DNA of 64,000 bases from JBLIRR01 sp049472395 (GTDB taxonomy: Bacteria; SZUA-182; DTGQ01; JBLIRR01), in contig JBLIRR010000003.1 in NCBI GenBank assembly GCA_049472395.1, positions 124,001 through 188,000 on the forward strand, in the 5' to 3' direction. Numbering within the stretch: position 1 is the first letter of the stretch; each line of letters begins with the position of its first letter. Of this stretch, positions 1 to 6,815 are shown piece after piece. Under the pieces are notes generated by a model. It made no database searches, was not told where the DNA came from, and was given only the letters and a program-made list of their open reading frames with translations. Made by a program: the position numbers and the translations under genes.

Positions 1-1
1 G

Positions 2-208
2 CAGTTTACCCTTTATGCTGATTGTCGAAAAGGAAGGCGGCCAAGTTTTGTTGATGCTGCCCCACCTGATGAGGCAAAACCACTCTATGAATTCTTTATT
101 GAAAAGGCCCGGGAATCAAAAATAAGAGTCGCAAGCGGTATATTTCAGGCTATGATGCTGGTTAAAATTGAAAACAACGGACCAGTTACCCTATGCCTTG
201 AACGATAA
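2..208 (+). CDS. dtd: D-aminoacyl-tRNA deacylase, C-terminal part (5' end outside window)
   Basis: The reading frame is open from base 2 to a TAA at 206-208 and gives 68 residues. It begins with [16 protein letters not shown] and contains the Dtd C-terminal pattern ending in [20 protein letters not shown]. In Dtd the Gly-rich GxFxAxMxVxxxNDGPVT stretch forms part of the active-site cleft that removes D-amino acids from mischarged tRNA in the cytoplasm. The N-terminal half lies upstream of the window. The next gene follows after 18 bases on the same strand, so the two are probably cotranscribed. The family assignment is by motif recognition. Confidence 0.9.
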   Translation, partial: QFTLYADCRKGRRPSFVDAAPPDEAKPLYEFFIEKARESKIRVASGIFQAMMLVKIENNGPVTLCLER

Positions 209-226
209 TAGATTAAAGGAAATACA

Positions 227-865
227 ATGAGAAATGATTTAATTCTTAAGAATTTTGTATGCGGCCCCCTTGCTACAAACTGTTATATCTTTGGCGCTCC
301 ATCGCTGCATAAGGAGAATGTTAAGGAAGTGGTGATTATAGACCCCGCAGGATGTCGCTCTGAGATTATTGATTATATAAGTTCACATACACTTACCCCT
401 AAAATGATAATTCTCACCCACGGGCATATAGACCATATTGCGCTTCTGCTGCCGATAAAATTACATTTTAAAATAAAAGTGGCTATCCATGAAGCAGACT
501 CCCACTATTTAAGTAATCCTGATTTCTCAATGCGACATTTAATAGAGAGTGAGTATCGTCCCCAGAAGCCTGATATATTGCTCAAAGATAACGACACCTT
601 AGATATAGGCTCATCAACCATGAAAATAATCCATACTCCCGGCCATACACCCGGCGGGATATGTCTTCTTGTTGAAAATCTTCTGTTTACAGGAGATACT
701 CTTTTTGCTGCCGGTATTGGAAGAACAGATCTGCCTGGTGGTGATTTTGGCGCGCTTAAACATTCTCTTGCAAAAAAGCTTTGGAGTTTACCTGATGATT
801 TAACCATTCTTCCCGGCCATGGGCCTAAATCAAAGTTAGGGCTAGAAAAAAAACGCGTTTTTTAA
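227..865 (+). CDS. Metallo-beta-lactamase fold hydrolase (glyoxalase II-like)
   Basis: This 212-aa cytoplasmic protein has the full metal-binding set of the MBL superfamily: THGHIDHIA (HxHxDH) near residues 65-72, HTPGHTPGG around 137-145, FTGDTLF around 153-159, and LPGHGP near the C terminus. Length and motif order match short YcbL/GloB-like hydrolases that cleave thioesters such as S-lactoylglutathione. The true substrate cannot be read from the sequence. The start ATG follows AAAGGA at a good distance. It lies between dtd and the recombinase gene, a loose housekeeping cluster, with 13 bases to the next start. Confidence 0.88.
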   Translation: MRNDLILKNFVCGPLATNCYIFGAPSLHKENVKEVVIIDPAGCRSEIIDYISSHTLTPKMIILTHGHIDHIALLLPIKLHFKIKVAIHEADSHYLSNPDFSMRHLIESEYRPQKPDILLKDNDTLDIGSSTMKIIHTPGHTPGGICLLVENLLFTGDTLFAAGIGRTDLPGGDFGALKHSLAKKLWSLPDDLTILPGHGPKSKLGLEKKRVF

Positions 866-878
866 TCATACATTTATA

Positions 879-1775
879 ATGAAACAATTCCTTGATGATT
901 TTATTTCCTACCTTATCATCGAGAAGGGTTTGGCTGAAAATACAATTGAAGCATACGAAAGGGACATTACCTCCTATTTTGCATATTTAAATAAAGAGGG
1001 CATAGTTGATCTTGTTACTCAACCCACAACATCGAACCATATTTTAACACATCTCCATGAATTGAAGGAGAAAAATGGCCTCTCCGGAAAATCAAGGGCG
1101 CGCCATCTGATCGCTATCCGTCAATTCTATCGATTTTTGCTGCGCAAAGGCATTATTGAGAAAAATCCTCTTATTGAATTAACCAGCCCAAAAACTTGGA
1201 AAACTCTTCCCCATATTTTAAACTACTCCCAAATAGAATTGCTCCTTGCCCAGCCTAATCTAAGGACCGTTTTGGGCATAAGAGATAAAGCAATGCTTGA
1301 ATTGATGTATGCGACAGGACTTCGAGTAAGCGAATTAATAAATCTTACAGACCACGATCTAAGGTTGCCACCCGGATATTTACTCTGTATGGGCAAAGGT
1401 GGGAAAGAACGGGTCATCCCAATAGGAAAATCAGCCATCGATCATCTCCAGAACTACCTTAGAGAGAGCAGACCACAATTAGTCAAAACTAAAAATACTA
1501 CTACTATTTTCACAAATTGCTATGGTGATGAATTAACCCGTCAGGGAGTATGGAAAATCATCAAACAGTATGCTCTTCAGGCTGGGTTAAAGGAGAAGGT
1601 TGCCCCTCATACCCTGCGCCATTCATTCGCAACCCATCTTTTAGAAAATGGTGCAGATTTAAGAATCATTCAGGTTCTGCTTGGTCACTCTGATATCTCC
1701 ACTACCCAAATCTATACTCATCTTACATTGGAAAAAGTGAAAAAAATGTATGCTCAATATCACCCGCGAGCTTAA
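879..1775 (+). CDS. xerD: Tyrosine recombinase, XerC/XerD family
   Basis: This 298-aa protein has the usual Xer length and two-domain layout. The N-terminal SAM-like core-binding domain spans residues 1-90. The catalytic domain carries Arg149 in ATGLRVSEL, Lys in GKGGKERVIP, HTLRHSFATHLLENGAD (HxxR), LGHSDISTTQIYTH and the nucleophilic Tyr in that last motif. Xer recombinases resolve chromosome dimers at dif sites. The N terminus (FLDDFISYLIIEKGLAENTI) resembles XerD more than a phage integrase. It follows the hydrolase closely on the same strand. Whether it is the sole Xer protein (XerH-like) or pairs with a second one elsewhere is not visible. Confidence 0.9.
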   Translation: MKQFLDDFISYLIIEKGLAENTIEAYERDITSYFAYLNKEGIVDLVTQPTTSNHILTHLHELKEKNGLSGKSRARHLIAIRQFYRFLLRKGIIEKNPLIELTSPKTWKTLPHILNYSQIELLLAQPNLRTVLGIRDKAMLELMYATGLRVSELINLTDHDLRLPPGYLLCMGKGGKERVIPIGKSAIDHLQNYLRESRPQLVKTKNTTTIFTNCYGDELTRQGVWKIIKQYALQAGLKEKVAPHTLRHSFATHLLENGADLRIIQVLLGHSDISTTQIYTHLTLEKVKKMYAQYHPRA

Positions 1776-1782
1776 TGAGAGT

Positions 1783-2124
1783 CTACCAACTCAACTCATT
1801 TTCTTTAAGCCCTTTCACGAGAAGGAGCGGCACCACAAAAAGAAGACAGGAATCAGGTTCATCAAAATCAATAATCTCTTCAATGATCTTTATGACTTCA
1901 TCTAATATTTTATCATCATGAATAATCGTAAAAATAGTCTTATTATAGTCTGAAATCTGAAGACTTTTTCTTAATCCGGCAAAAAGTGGGACCTCATAGG
2001 CAAGTGCCCGGCCCATACCCTCACTCTCCAGGATAGTTGCCCCCGTAACTCCTGCTTCAACGAAGGCGGTTAATATTGTATCAAGATATTCTATTTTATT
2101 CAGCACTAATACAAGAAGTTTCAT
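1783..2124 (-). CDS. PII-like small signalling protein
   Basis: This encodes 113 aa starting MKLLVLVLNKIEYLDTILT. The segment AFVEAGVTGATILESEGMG resembles the strand-helix-loop of PII/PII-like trimers, and the rest (TIFTIIHDDKILDEVIKIIEEII) fits the second ferredoxin-like repeat. I chose ATG 2122-2124 because an AGAGGACAG ribosome-binding region precedes it. The longer open frame up to 2241 has no such site and its extra residues look noncoding. It is convergent with xerD, with only 7 bases between stops. The ligand and partner are unknown. The PII-like call is an inference from the pattern. Confidence 0.7.
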   Translation of the reverse strand: MKLLVLVLNKIEYLDTILTAFVEAGVTGATILESEGMGRALAYEVPLFAGLRKSLQISDYNKTIFTIIHDDKILDEVIKIIEEIIDFDEPDSCLLFVVPLLLVKGLKENELSW

Positions 2125-2241
2125 TACACTGTCCTCTTTTATTAAAGTATGAAAATAGTGTAACACATAACTTCTCTTGAGGTCAATACACCTTGAGGTC
2201 AATACACTATGTACATTCCTCTTTATCATTATTATGAGCAC

Positions 2242-2701
2242 ATTTTGCTGTCAAAAGTTACTAAACTATTGGCAACTATTTGGGGCCATGCACACACAAC
2301 TCTCTTTAATATACTGATTTTTAAGAAATTCTATTTATAATCCATGCATGGTATGTCGATTGCTGTAATAAAGGGAAATCGAGGTATTCTTCCATAATAG
2401 AACCAAGAATTCTTTTGAGGATTATGTACACAAAAGCAAACATATATATGTGAGGGATAATCATTATAAGAAATTGTGAGGCAATATAGCAATGAAATTT
2501 TAATCTTAATTTAAGATTTAACCATAACTCATTACTCCATATCTTAATTTAAGATTATTTACTCATAAATGCATCATGAATATATTGTCTCATAAAAATT
2601 TCCGAGAGGAGGTGATGAGCAGAGAGCAGAGTGTAATTTTATTATTTAACAATAGAAACAGTTTAAGATGATCTTATGAAGTAGGGAAGGAAGGAAAAAT
2701 T
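2242..2701 (+). promoter_or_regulatory. Long leader of cassette 1: hairpin, antisense loop, unattached strong SD
   Basis: No protein gene is visible here. Bases 2477-2488 (TGAGGCAATATA) can pair with 2581-2592 (TATATTGTCTCA). Inside this stem two copies of the near-palindrome ATCTTAATTTAAGAT (about 2502-2516 and 2540-2554) flank a segment, and 2515-2540 is identical in plus-strand sequence to 20663-20688, across the start codon of the inverted cassette 4. Just after the stem, GAGAGGAGGTGA (2605-2616) is an almost perfect complement of the 16S 3' end, but it lies 87 bases before the start codon at 2702. The gene's own RBS is the AGGAAGGA just before the ATG. Confidence 0.55.
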
Positions 2702-3091
2702 ATGAAGAAATCTTGGTCTTTACATTCGTTAATTTTGATAATGGCGGTTGCCATAGCATTTATTCTCACTTTATATTCTCACACCCAGGCACAGTTGCCC
2801 ACATCCTATTACTATTCATCCCCATTATCATTTCCGGAATATGGCTATTTTAATACCATCGATGGCTATTTATTGGGATATAATACATTTAATCCGTTTT
2901 TAGCTCCTCCGGTAGCAGATGCTTATACATTAGCGGGCATTCCAATATATGGATATTTAACAAATCCTTATGCAACAGCATTTCCATATGCAACCTTAGA
3001 CGTTCTGGCTCCCTATGCACCACCTGTATATCCGACATTTACCTATGGAGCACCTGATTTATATGTGCTGTGGTTAAACTTGAATTTATAA
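2702..3091 (+). CDS. Small exported Tyr/Pro-rich protein, cassette 1
   Basis: This 129-aa protein has a Sec signal peptide (KK near the N terminus, then a hydrophobic run, cleavage after THTQA). The mature part is about 100 aa, starts QLPTSYYYSSPLSFP and ends LWLNLNL. It is rich in Tyr, Pro, Phe and Ala and almost free of charge. Phrases such as GYLLGYNTFNPFLAP and NPYATAFPYATLDV recur in the copies at 6363, 20284 and, more distantly, 10069. I recognise no known family. The composition suggests a surface or matrix structural protein. It always precedes the large exported protein, here by 60 bases, so the two probably form one transcript and may work together. Confidence 0.8.
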   Translation: MKKSWSLHSLILIMAVAIAFILTLYSHTQAQLPTSYYYSSPLSFPEYGYFNTIDGYLLGYNTFNPFLAPPVADAYTLAGIPIYGYLTNPYATAFPYATLDVLAPYAPPVYPTFTYGAPDLYVLWLNLNL

Positions 3092-3151
3092 AAAGTACAT
3101 GAATGAAAACTATATTTCTGAAGAAATTTATTAAATGGGGAGTATTAACAT

Positions 3152-5476
3152 ATGAACAAAAGAATCAGTAGTATCAAGTTAAATGGAGCAATAGGAATTG
3201 TGTTGACTATTGCCATAATGTATGCGTGCGGGCCAGCGAGTGCTGCCGTATCATATTCACCAGTGCAGGATTCAATGCCCATGGCAGTGAATATACCCGC
3301 TACTATAAATACACCGCTGGTCGCAACAAATCATATGGTATTAATAGATAATTTTGAATATTGGGAAAGTCCTATTAATCAGGGATGGCATGCACATGAG
3401 CCTGGATACCCGGGTGGCTATCCGGTATGGGGAATGAATATTGGACCCGGATTAAATTCAACCGTTCTTGATTTTCAAGAGGGAAGTCGTGTCCTGGAAG
3501 TATTCTATCCTTCTAATGTATTTGTACCGAATATGCAAAAATACATGCTTAGCTATCTTATCGGGGCAACTATTCCCGCAGAGTATTCAGTGCTCGGTTT
3601 AAAAATGAGAGCTCCTGTATCCATCGAACAGTTTGATAGCTATGAAGTAATAGCAGTATGTAATGGTGGGACAGTAGAGGTCCATTTAACACCAAGAGCA
3701 GGCCTTGATTGCGGCGCTAACTGCCCGGTTGCAGTACCTGAGGATACAGCAACAATTAATCAAGGGCTTGTTGCGTTTAATGCAGCTGCAAATCCGACTA
3801 AGATCGAGGTAAAAATCGGTCGTGAGGCAGAGGATGGAAGCTGGCATTTAATCAGAGTAGATTTGGCTCAAGTGTTAGCTAATGTTGGCGTAACGTTTGA
3901 GACCGTAACCGGAATCGTTCTTCGCGGAAATGAGTTCAGATGCGATGATATTAAATTATTGACCATAGCAGGGAATGCACGCAATGCATGTCCTCCCTAT
4001 CTGTTCCACATTAATCATTGCTTCCCGCAGATATTTGATCCCGTTGGCTATAGAAGATATATCTTTGCAGCCGATGATATAGCGGATAATATGTTACCAC
4101 ACGAGCACACTGTGGAGGCACATCATGGGCATCATGGTGAAATGTGCTATGGAAACACCGCGGTATTAGCTCAATTACAAGGGATGAGTTTAGCCGAAGC
4201 AAATTTTACTTACTGGCAAGCATCGGCAATGCCTGCTATTGCAGGGGTAGATACTGCCATTACCGCAGTAGATTATGCTGCAGCAGTTGCTGCATATGAA
4301 GCAACATTAACAGACCTGACTTTAAAGGATGTAAGACGTGCTGCTATCCAAGCAGGAGGGGGGAATATTACTATCGCTTTAGGAGCGGGCGGTGCTGACA
4401 TCACTATTGATGCACGGCTCGTTTATCCTTTGGATGTTCCCGTTCTTATGTGCCCTGAAATGGATGAAGGCCCTGTTACAAGCGATGGCGGCATTAATAT
4501 GTTAAGCTTTAGCGCAAACATTGGAGGGGCTCATGATCTTGGTACCGGCGCCAATCTTATTCAACCGGTACCCACAACAGAACCGATCCCTTATTATCCA
4601 CTTTATGCAAAACGTAGCGGTCTTCGGAGTATCATGTCGGGCGAGCCTTATCTCTCAGCTCAGGAAATCCAAACAGTTGCCATGTCACTTTATTATGGTG
4701 GGTATGATTATTGGCCAACAGTTGCGGTACTTGCAATTCCTCCACAGCAGACTATAGAAAATATGGTGGTCACGGTAGTATGCAGTGATGGATTATCAGA
4801 GGACATTGAATCATTCATGATAGAAACTGTGAATTATCCTGTAACCAATCATCCTCCTGTTATTGAAGATGTTGATGATCAGATTTTTTATGTAAACAAT
4901 GGGCCCCATGAATATCAGCTCAATGCGACTGATGCTGATTCCTTTACCTTTTCCTCCGCCATTCAATTTGAAACTGATATTCAAGATTTGGTGTGGACAG
5001 CCCATTTAGACGGATACCCATCCTATTCGTATGGACCATTTACAGAAACCCTCATTAACCAAAAATCCGGGCTCGTACGATTTGATCCTCAGTTTGAGGG
5101 CGCATATGAAATGATTGTTTCGGTGAGAGATCCAAAGGGCGCTGAGGCTTACGCTGCATTTACCATTTACTGTGTAAATAAATCAACGTGGCTCAATCAT
5201 CCGCCCGTTATGCTTGGTGACTGGGACCATCCAATGATCGGGCGACAAGGCCAGGAACTTATGCTTCACTTCGTAGATATTGTTGATCCTGATGGTGAGC
5301 CTCTTTATTTCTCATGCAATATCGGATCAATCGGTTATGTAAATGGTGTACCAGTATGGTCATTCCAGACTGAATTCCCCGGCACATACCTCGTGGAAAT
5401 TGTTGCCTATGACACAAGCGGAGGATATCTCGTCATTCCACAAGAGGTTATTATAACAACCTGGTGGGCTAACTAA
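3152..5476 (+). CDS. Large exported protein with cadherin/Ig-like C terminus, cassette 1
   Basis: This encodes 774 aa. The signal peptide ends GPASAA before VSYSPVQ. A conserved N-terminal module (about residues 60-280) starts MVLIDNFEYWESP and ends FRCDDIKLL; it resembles a carbohydrate-binding-type beta sandwich, but I cannot name the family. The middle part has a His-rich patch (PHEHTVEAHHGHHGE) and an Ala-rich helix region. Two domains beginning NHPPV (about 565 and 685) look like cadherin/Ig-like folds with DADS and DPDGEP calcium-type turns. The protein ends in TTWWAN. ATG 3152 has GGGGAG upstream. The same length occurs in copies 2 and 4. Function is unknown; a surface adhesin or sheath subunit is my inference. 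Confidence 0.82.
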   Translation: MNKRISSIKLNGAIGIVLTIAIMYACGPASAAVSYSPVQDSMPMAVNIPATINTPLVATNHMVLIDNFEYWESPINQGWHAHEPGYPGGYPVWGMNIGPGLNSTVLDFQEGSRVLEVFYPSNVFVPNMQKYMLSYLIGATIPAEYSVLGLKMRAPVSIEQFDSYEVIAVCNGGTVEVHLTPRAGLDCGANCPVAVPEDTATINQGLVAFNAAANPTKIEVKIGREAEDGSWHLIRVDLAQVLANVGVTFETVTGIVLRGNEFRCDDIKLLTIAGNARNACPPYLFHINHCFPQIFDPVGYRRYIFAADDIADNMLPHEHTVEAHHGHHGEMCYGNTAVLAQLQGMSLAEANFTYWQASAMPAIAGVDTAITAVDYAAAVAAYEATLTDLTLKDVRRAAIQAGGGNITIALGAGGADITIDARLVYPLDVPVLMCPEMDEGPVTSDGGINMLSFSANIGGAHDLGTGANLIQPVPTTEPIPYYPLYAKRSGLRSIMSGEPYLSAQEIQTVAMSLYYGGYDYWPTVAVLAIPPQQTIENMVVTVVCSDGLSEDIESFMIETVNYPVTNHPPVIEDVDDQIFYVNNGPHEYQLNATDADSFTFSSAIQFETDIQDLVWTAHLDGYPSYSYGPFTETLINQKSGLVRFDPQFEGAYEMIVSVRDPKGAEAYAAFTIYCVNKSTWLNHPPVMLGDWDHPMIGRQGQELMLHFVDIVDPDGEPLYFSCNIGSIGYVNGVPVWSFQTEFPGTYLVEIVAYDTSGGYLVIPQEVIITTWWAN

Positions 5477-5523
5477 CCAAATATATTATTCTATGAGCAG
5501 CGCAATGCGCTCGATTAGTTAGA

Positions 5524-5556
5524 TGGCAGCAGGCATGCGACCTGCTGCCATTTTTT
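5524..5556 (+). terminator. Rho-independent terminator after cassette 1
   Basis: TGGCAGCAGG and CCTGCTGCCA form a 10-bp GC-rich stem around a short loop, followed by six T. The same CAGCAGG/CCTGCTG core ends cassettes 2 and 4. Confidence 0.9.
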
Positions 5557-6362
5557 ATTATCCATATACGCCCCGGCAATTCTTCAGGACTCCTCATTCT
5601 CTGGAATCTGAATTGATAGCCGATTTTAAAAAATGAACATTTTTTCATACTCTACTCATAGCATTGCAACATCCTGAAACAGAGAGGCATCAGGAATTCT
5701 GCAATAAGAGTAAAAATTATGCCCCCTTCCTATTAATTATATACTTTAGGTCGTATACACCTATTTCTCATAATAACATTTCCATAATTACTGATATAGA
5801 ATACGCAGCAATCCTAATTTTTTTTTGTTAAAAACAAGAATTCATGCTGGAAAAGTCCTGTCAATTCCCATGGCATAGATATTGCTTATACAATACCATA
5901 TGGCACCATTGCCATAGAGGTAAAGAGTATAGATAAAAGGGAAGGAGAGAGGAAATTATCCAGAGGAGAATTTTTCTTTACTCCTATATAGTGTAACAGA
6001 TAAATGAATAACTACAATCAATTGTAGTGGGTACATGGAGTTAAATGTATAAGAAAGAAATTATCATACGCACTTAAGAGGCAATATATTAATGTATTAT
6101 CTTAATGTAAGATTAAACCATAACTCATTCTCCATATTTTATCTTAAGATTTTAATTGCATTACTCATTCATTGATATATTGTCTCATAGAATTTTTCGA
6201 AAGGAGGCGTTTCTTGAGAAAACGTATATACTATACTGCTTAATATAATAATGTGACAAGGAGGTGATTAGCGAGAACAAAAATTGAAAGAAATTTATTT
6301 AATTTAAAAATGTCAATATTTCAATATGATCGAGTTAAGTAGACAAGGAAGGGAAAATTATA
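5557..6362 (+). promoter_or_regulatory. Long leader of cassette 2 with conserved hairpin and two unattached strong SDs
   Basis: No gene is supported in these 800 bases. Bases 6078-6094 and 6170-6186 can form a 17-bp stem with only two G-U pairs. The loop holds ATCTTA-type palindromes and 6111-6135, a near copy of the antisense segment seen in cassette 1. GAAAGGAGG at 6199-6207 is followed six bases later by TTG and an 8-codon open frame. AAGGAGGTGAT stands alone at 6258-6268. TATGGCA (5899-5905) and TGCCATA (5910-5916) form a small palindrome that could be an operator. The leader spacing and elements match cassette 1. Confidence 0.5.
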
Positions 6363-6749
6363 ATGAGGTTTCGATTTTTAAATTATTTTTTGTTTATAAT
6401 GGTTATTGCCATATTTATTGTTTCTACTTTACATTTTCAGGCTCAGGCTCAGTTACCCGTGTCCTATTACTATACATCACCACTCGTATTTCCAACATAT
6501 GGCTATTACAATACCATAGACGGCTATTTATTGGGATATAATACATTTAGTCCGTTTTTAGCCCCTGATGTAACTGATGCTTATACGTTAGCAAATATTC
6601 CTGTGTATGGATATTTAACAAATCCTTATTCAACTGCTTTCCCCTACGCAACGTTAGATGTGTCCGCACCATATGCGGCGCCTGTATATCCGACATTTAC
6701 TTTTGGATCGCCTGATTTATACGCATTATGGCTGGATTTAAATTTATAA
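6363..6749 (+). CDS. Small exported Tyr/Pro-rich protein, cassette 2
   Basis: This 128-aa protein has a signal peptide ending FQAQA and a mature sequence starting QLPVSYYYTSPLVFP. It is closely similar to the cassette 1 protein over its whole length, sharing GYYNTIDGYLLGYNTF and the PPD-type C terminus ending LWLDLNL. AAGGAAGGGAAAATTATA gives the ribosome site before ATG 6363. The low charge and high aromatic content are kept, while the signal peptide is less conserved. This indicates selection on the mature part. Its family is unknown. It stands 66 bases before the large partner gene. Confidence 0.8.
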   Translation: MRFRFLNYFLFIMVIAIFIVSTLHFQAQAQLPVSYYYTSPLVFPTYGYYNTIDGYLLGYNTFSPFLAPDVTDAYTLANIPVYGYLTNPYSTAFPYATLDVSAPYAAPVYPTFTFGSPDLYALWLDLNL

Positions 6750-6815
6750 GAGGTCAATGAAGAAAAATCTATAAATAATTTTAAGGAAATTTAATAAAAA
6801 GTGGGGTGTGAGAAT

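Noticed and set aside
2269..2285. TTGGCAACTATTTGGGG as a sigma-54 promoter before cassette 1
   Set aside because: The essential GC at -12 is missing (GG instead), so it is at best a very weak match.
3220..3245. Lipoprotein lipobox in the large cassette proteins (Cys in the signal peptide)
   Set aside because: The residues before Cys do not fit a lipobox, and copy 4 has Phe-Gly there with no Cys; a standard signal peptidase site is conserved.
5899..5916. TGGCACCATTGCC as a sigma-54 promoter before cassette 2
   Set aside because: The -24 and -12 parts are only 2 bases apart instead of 5. I keep it only as a short palindrome.
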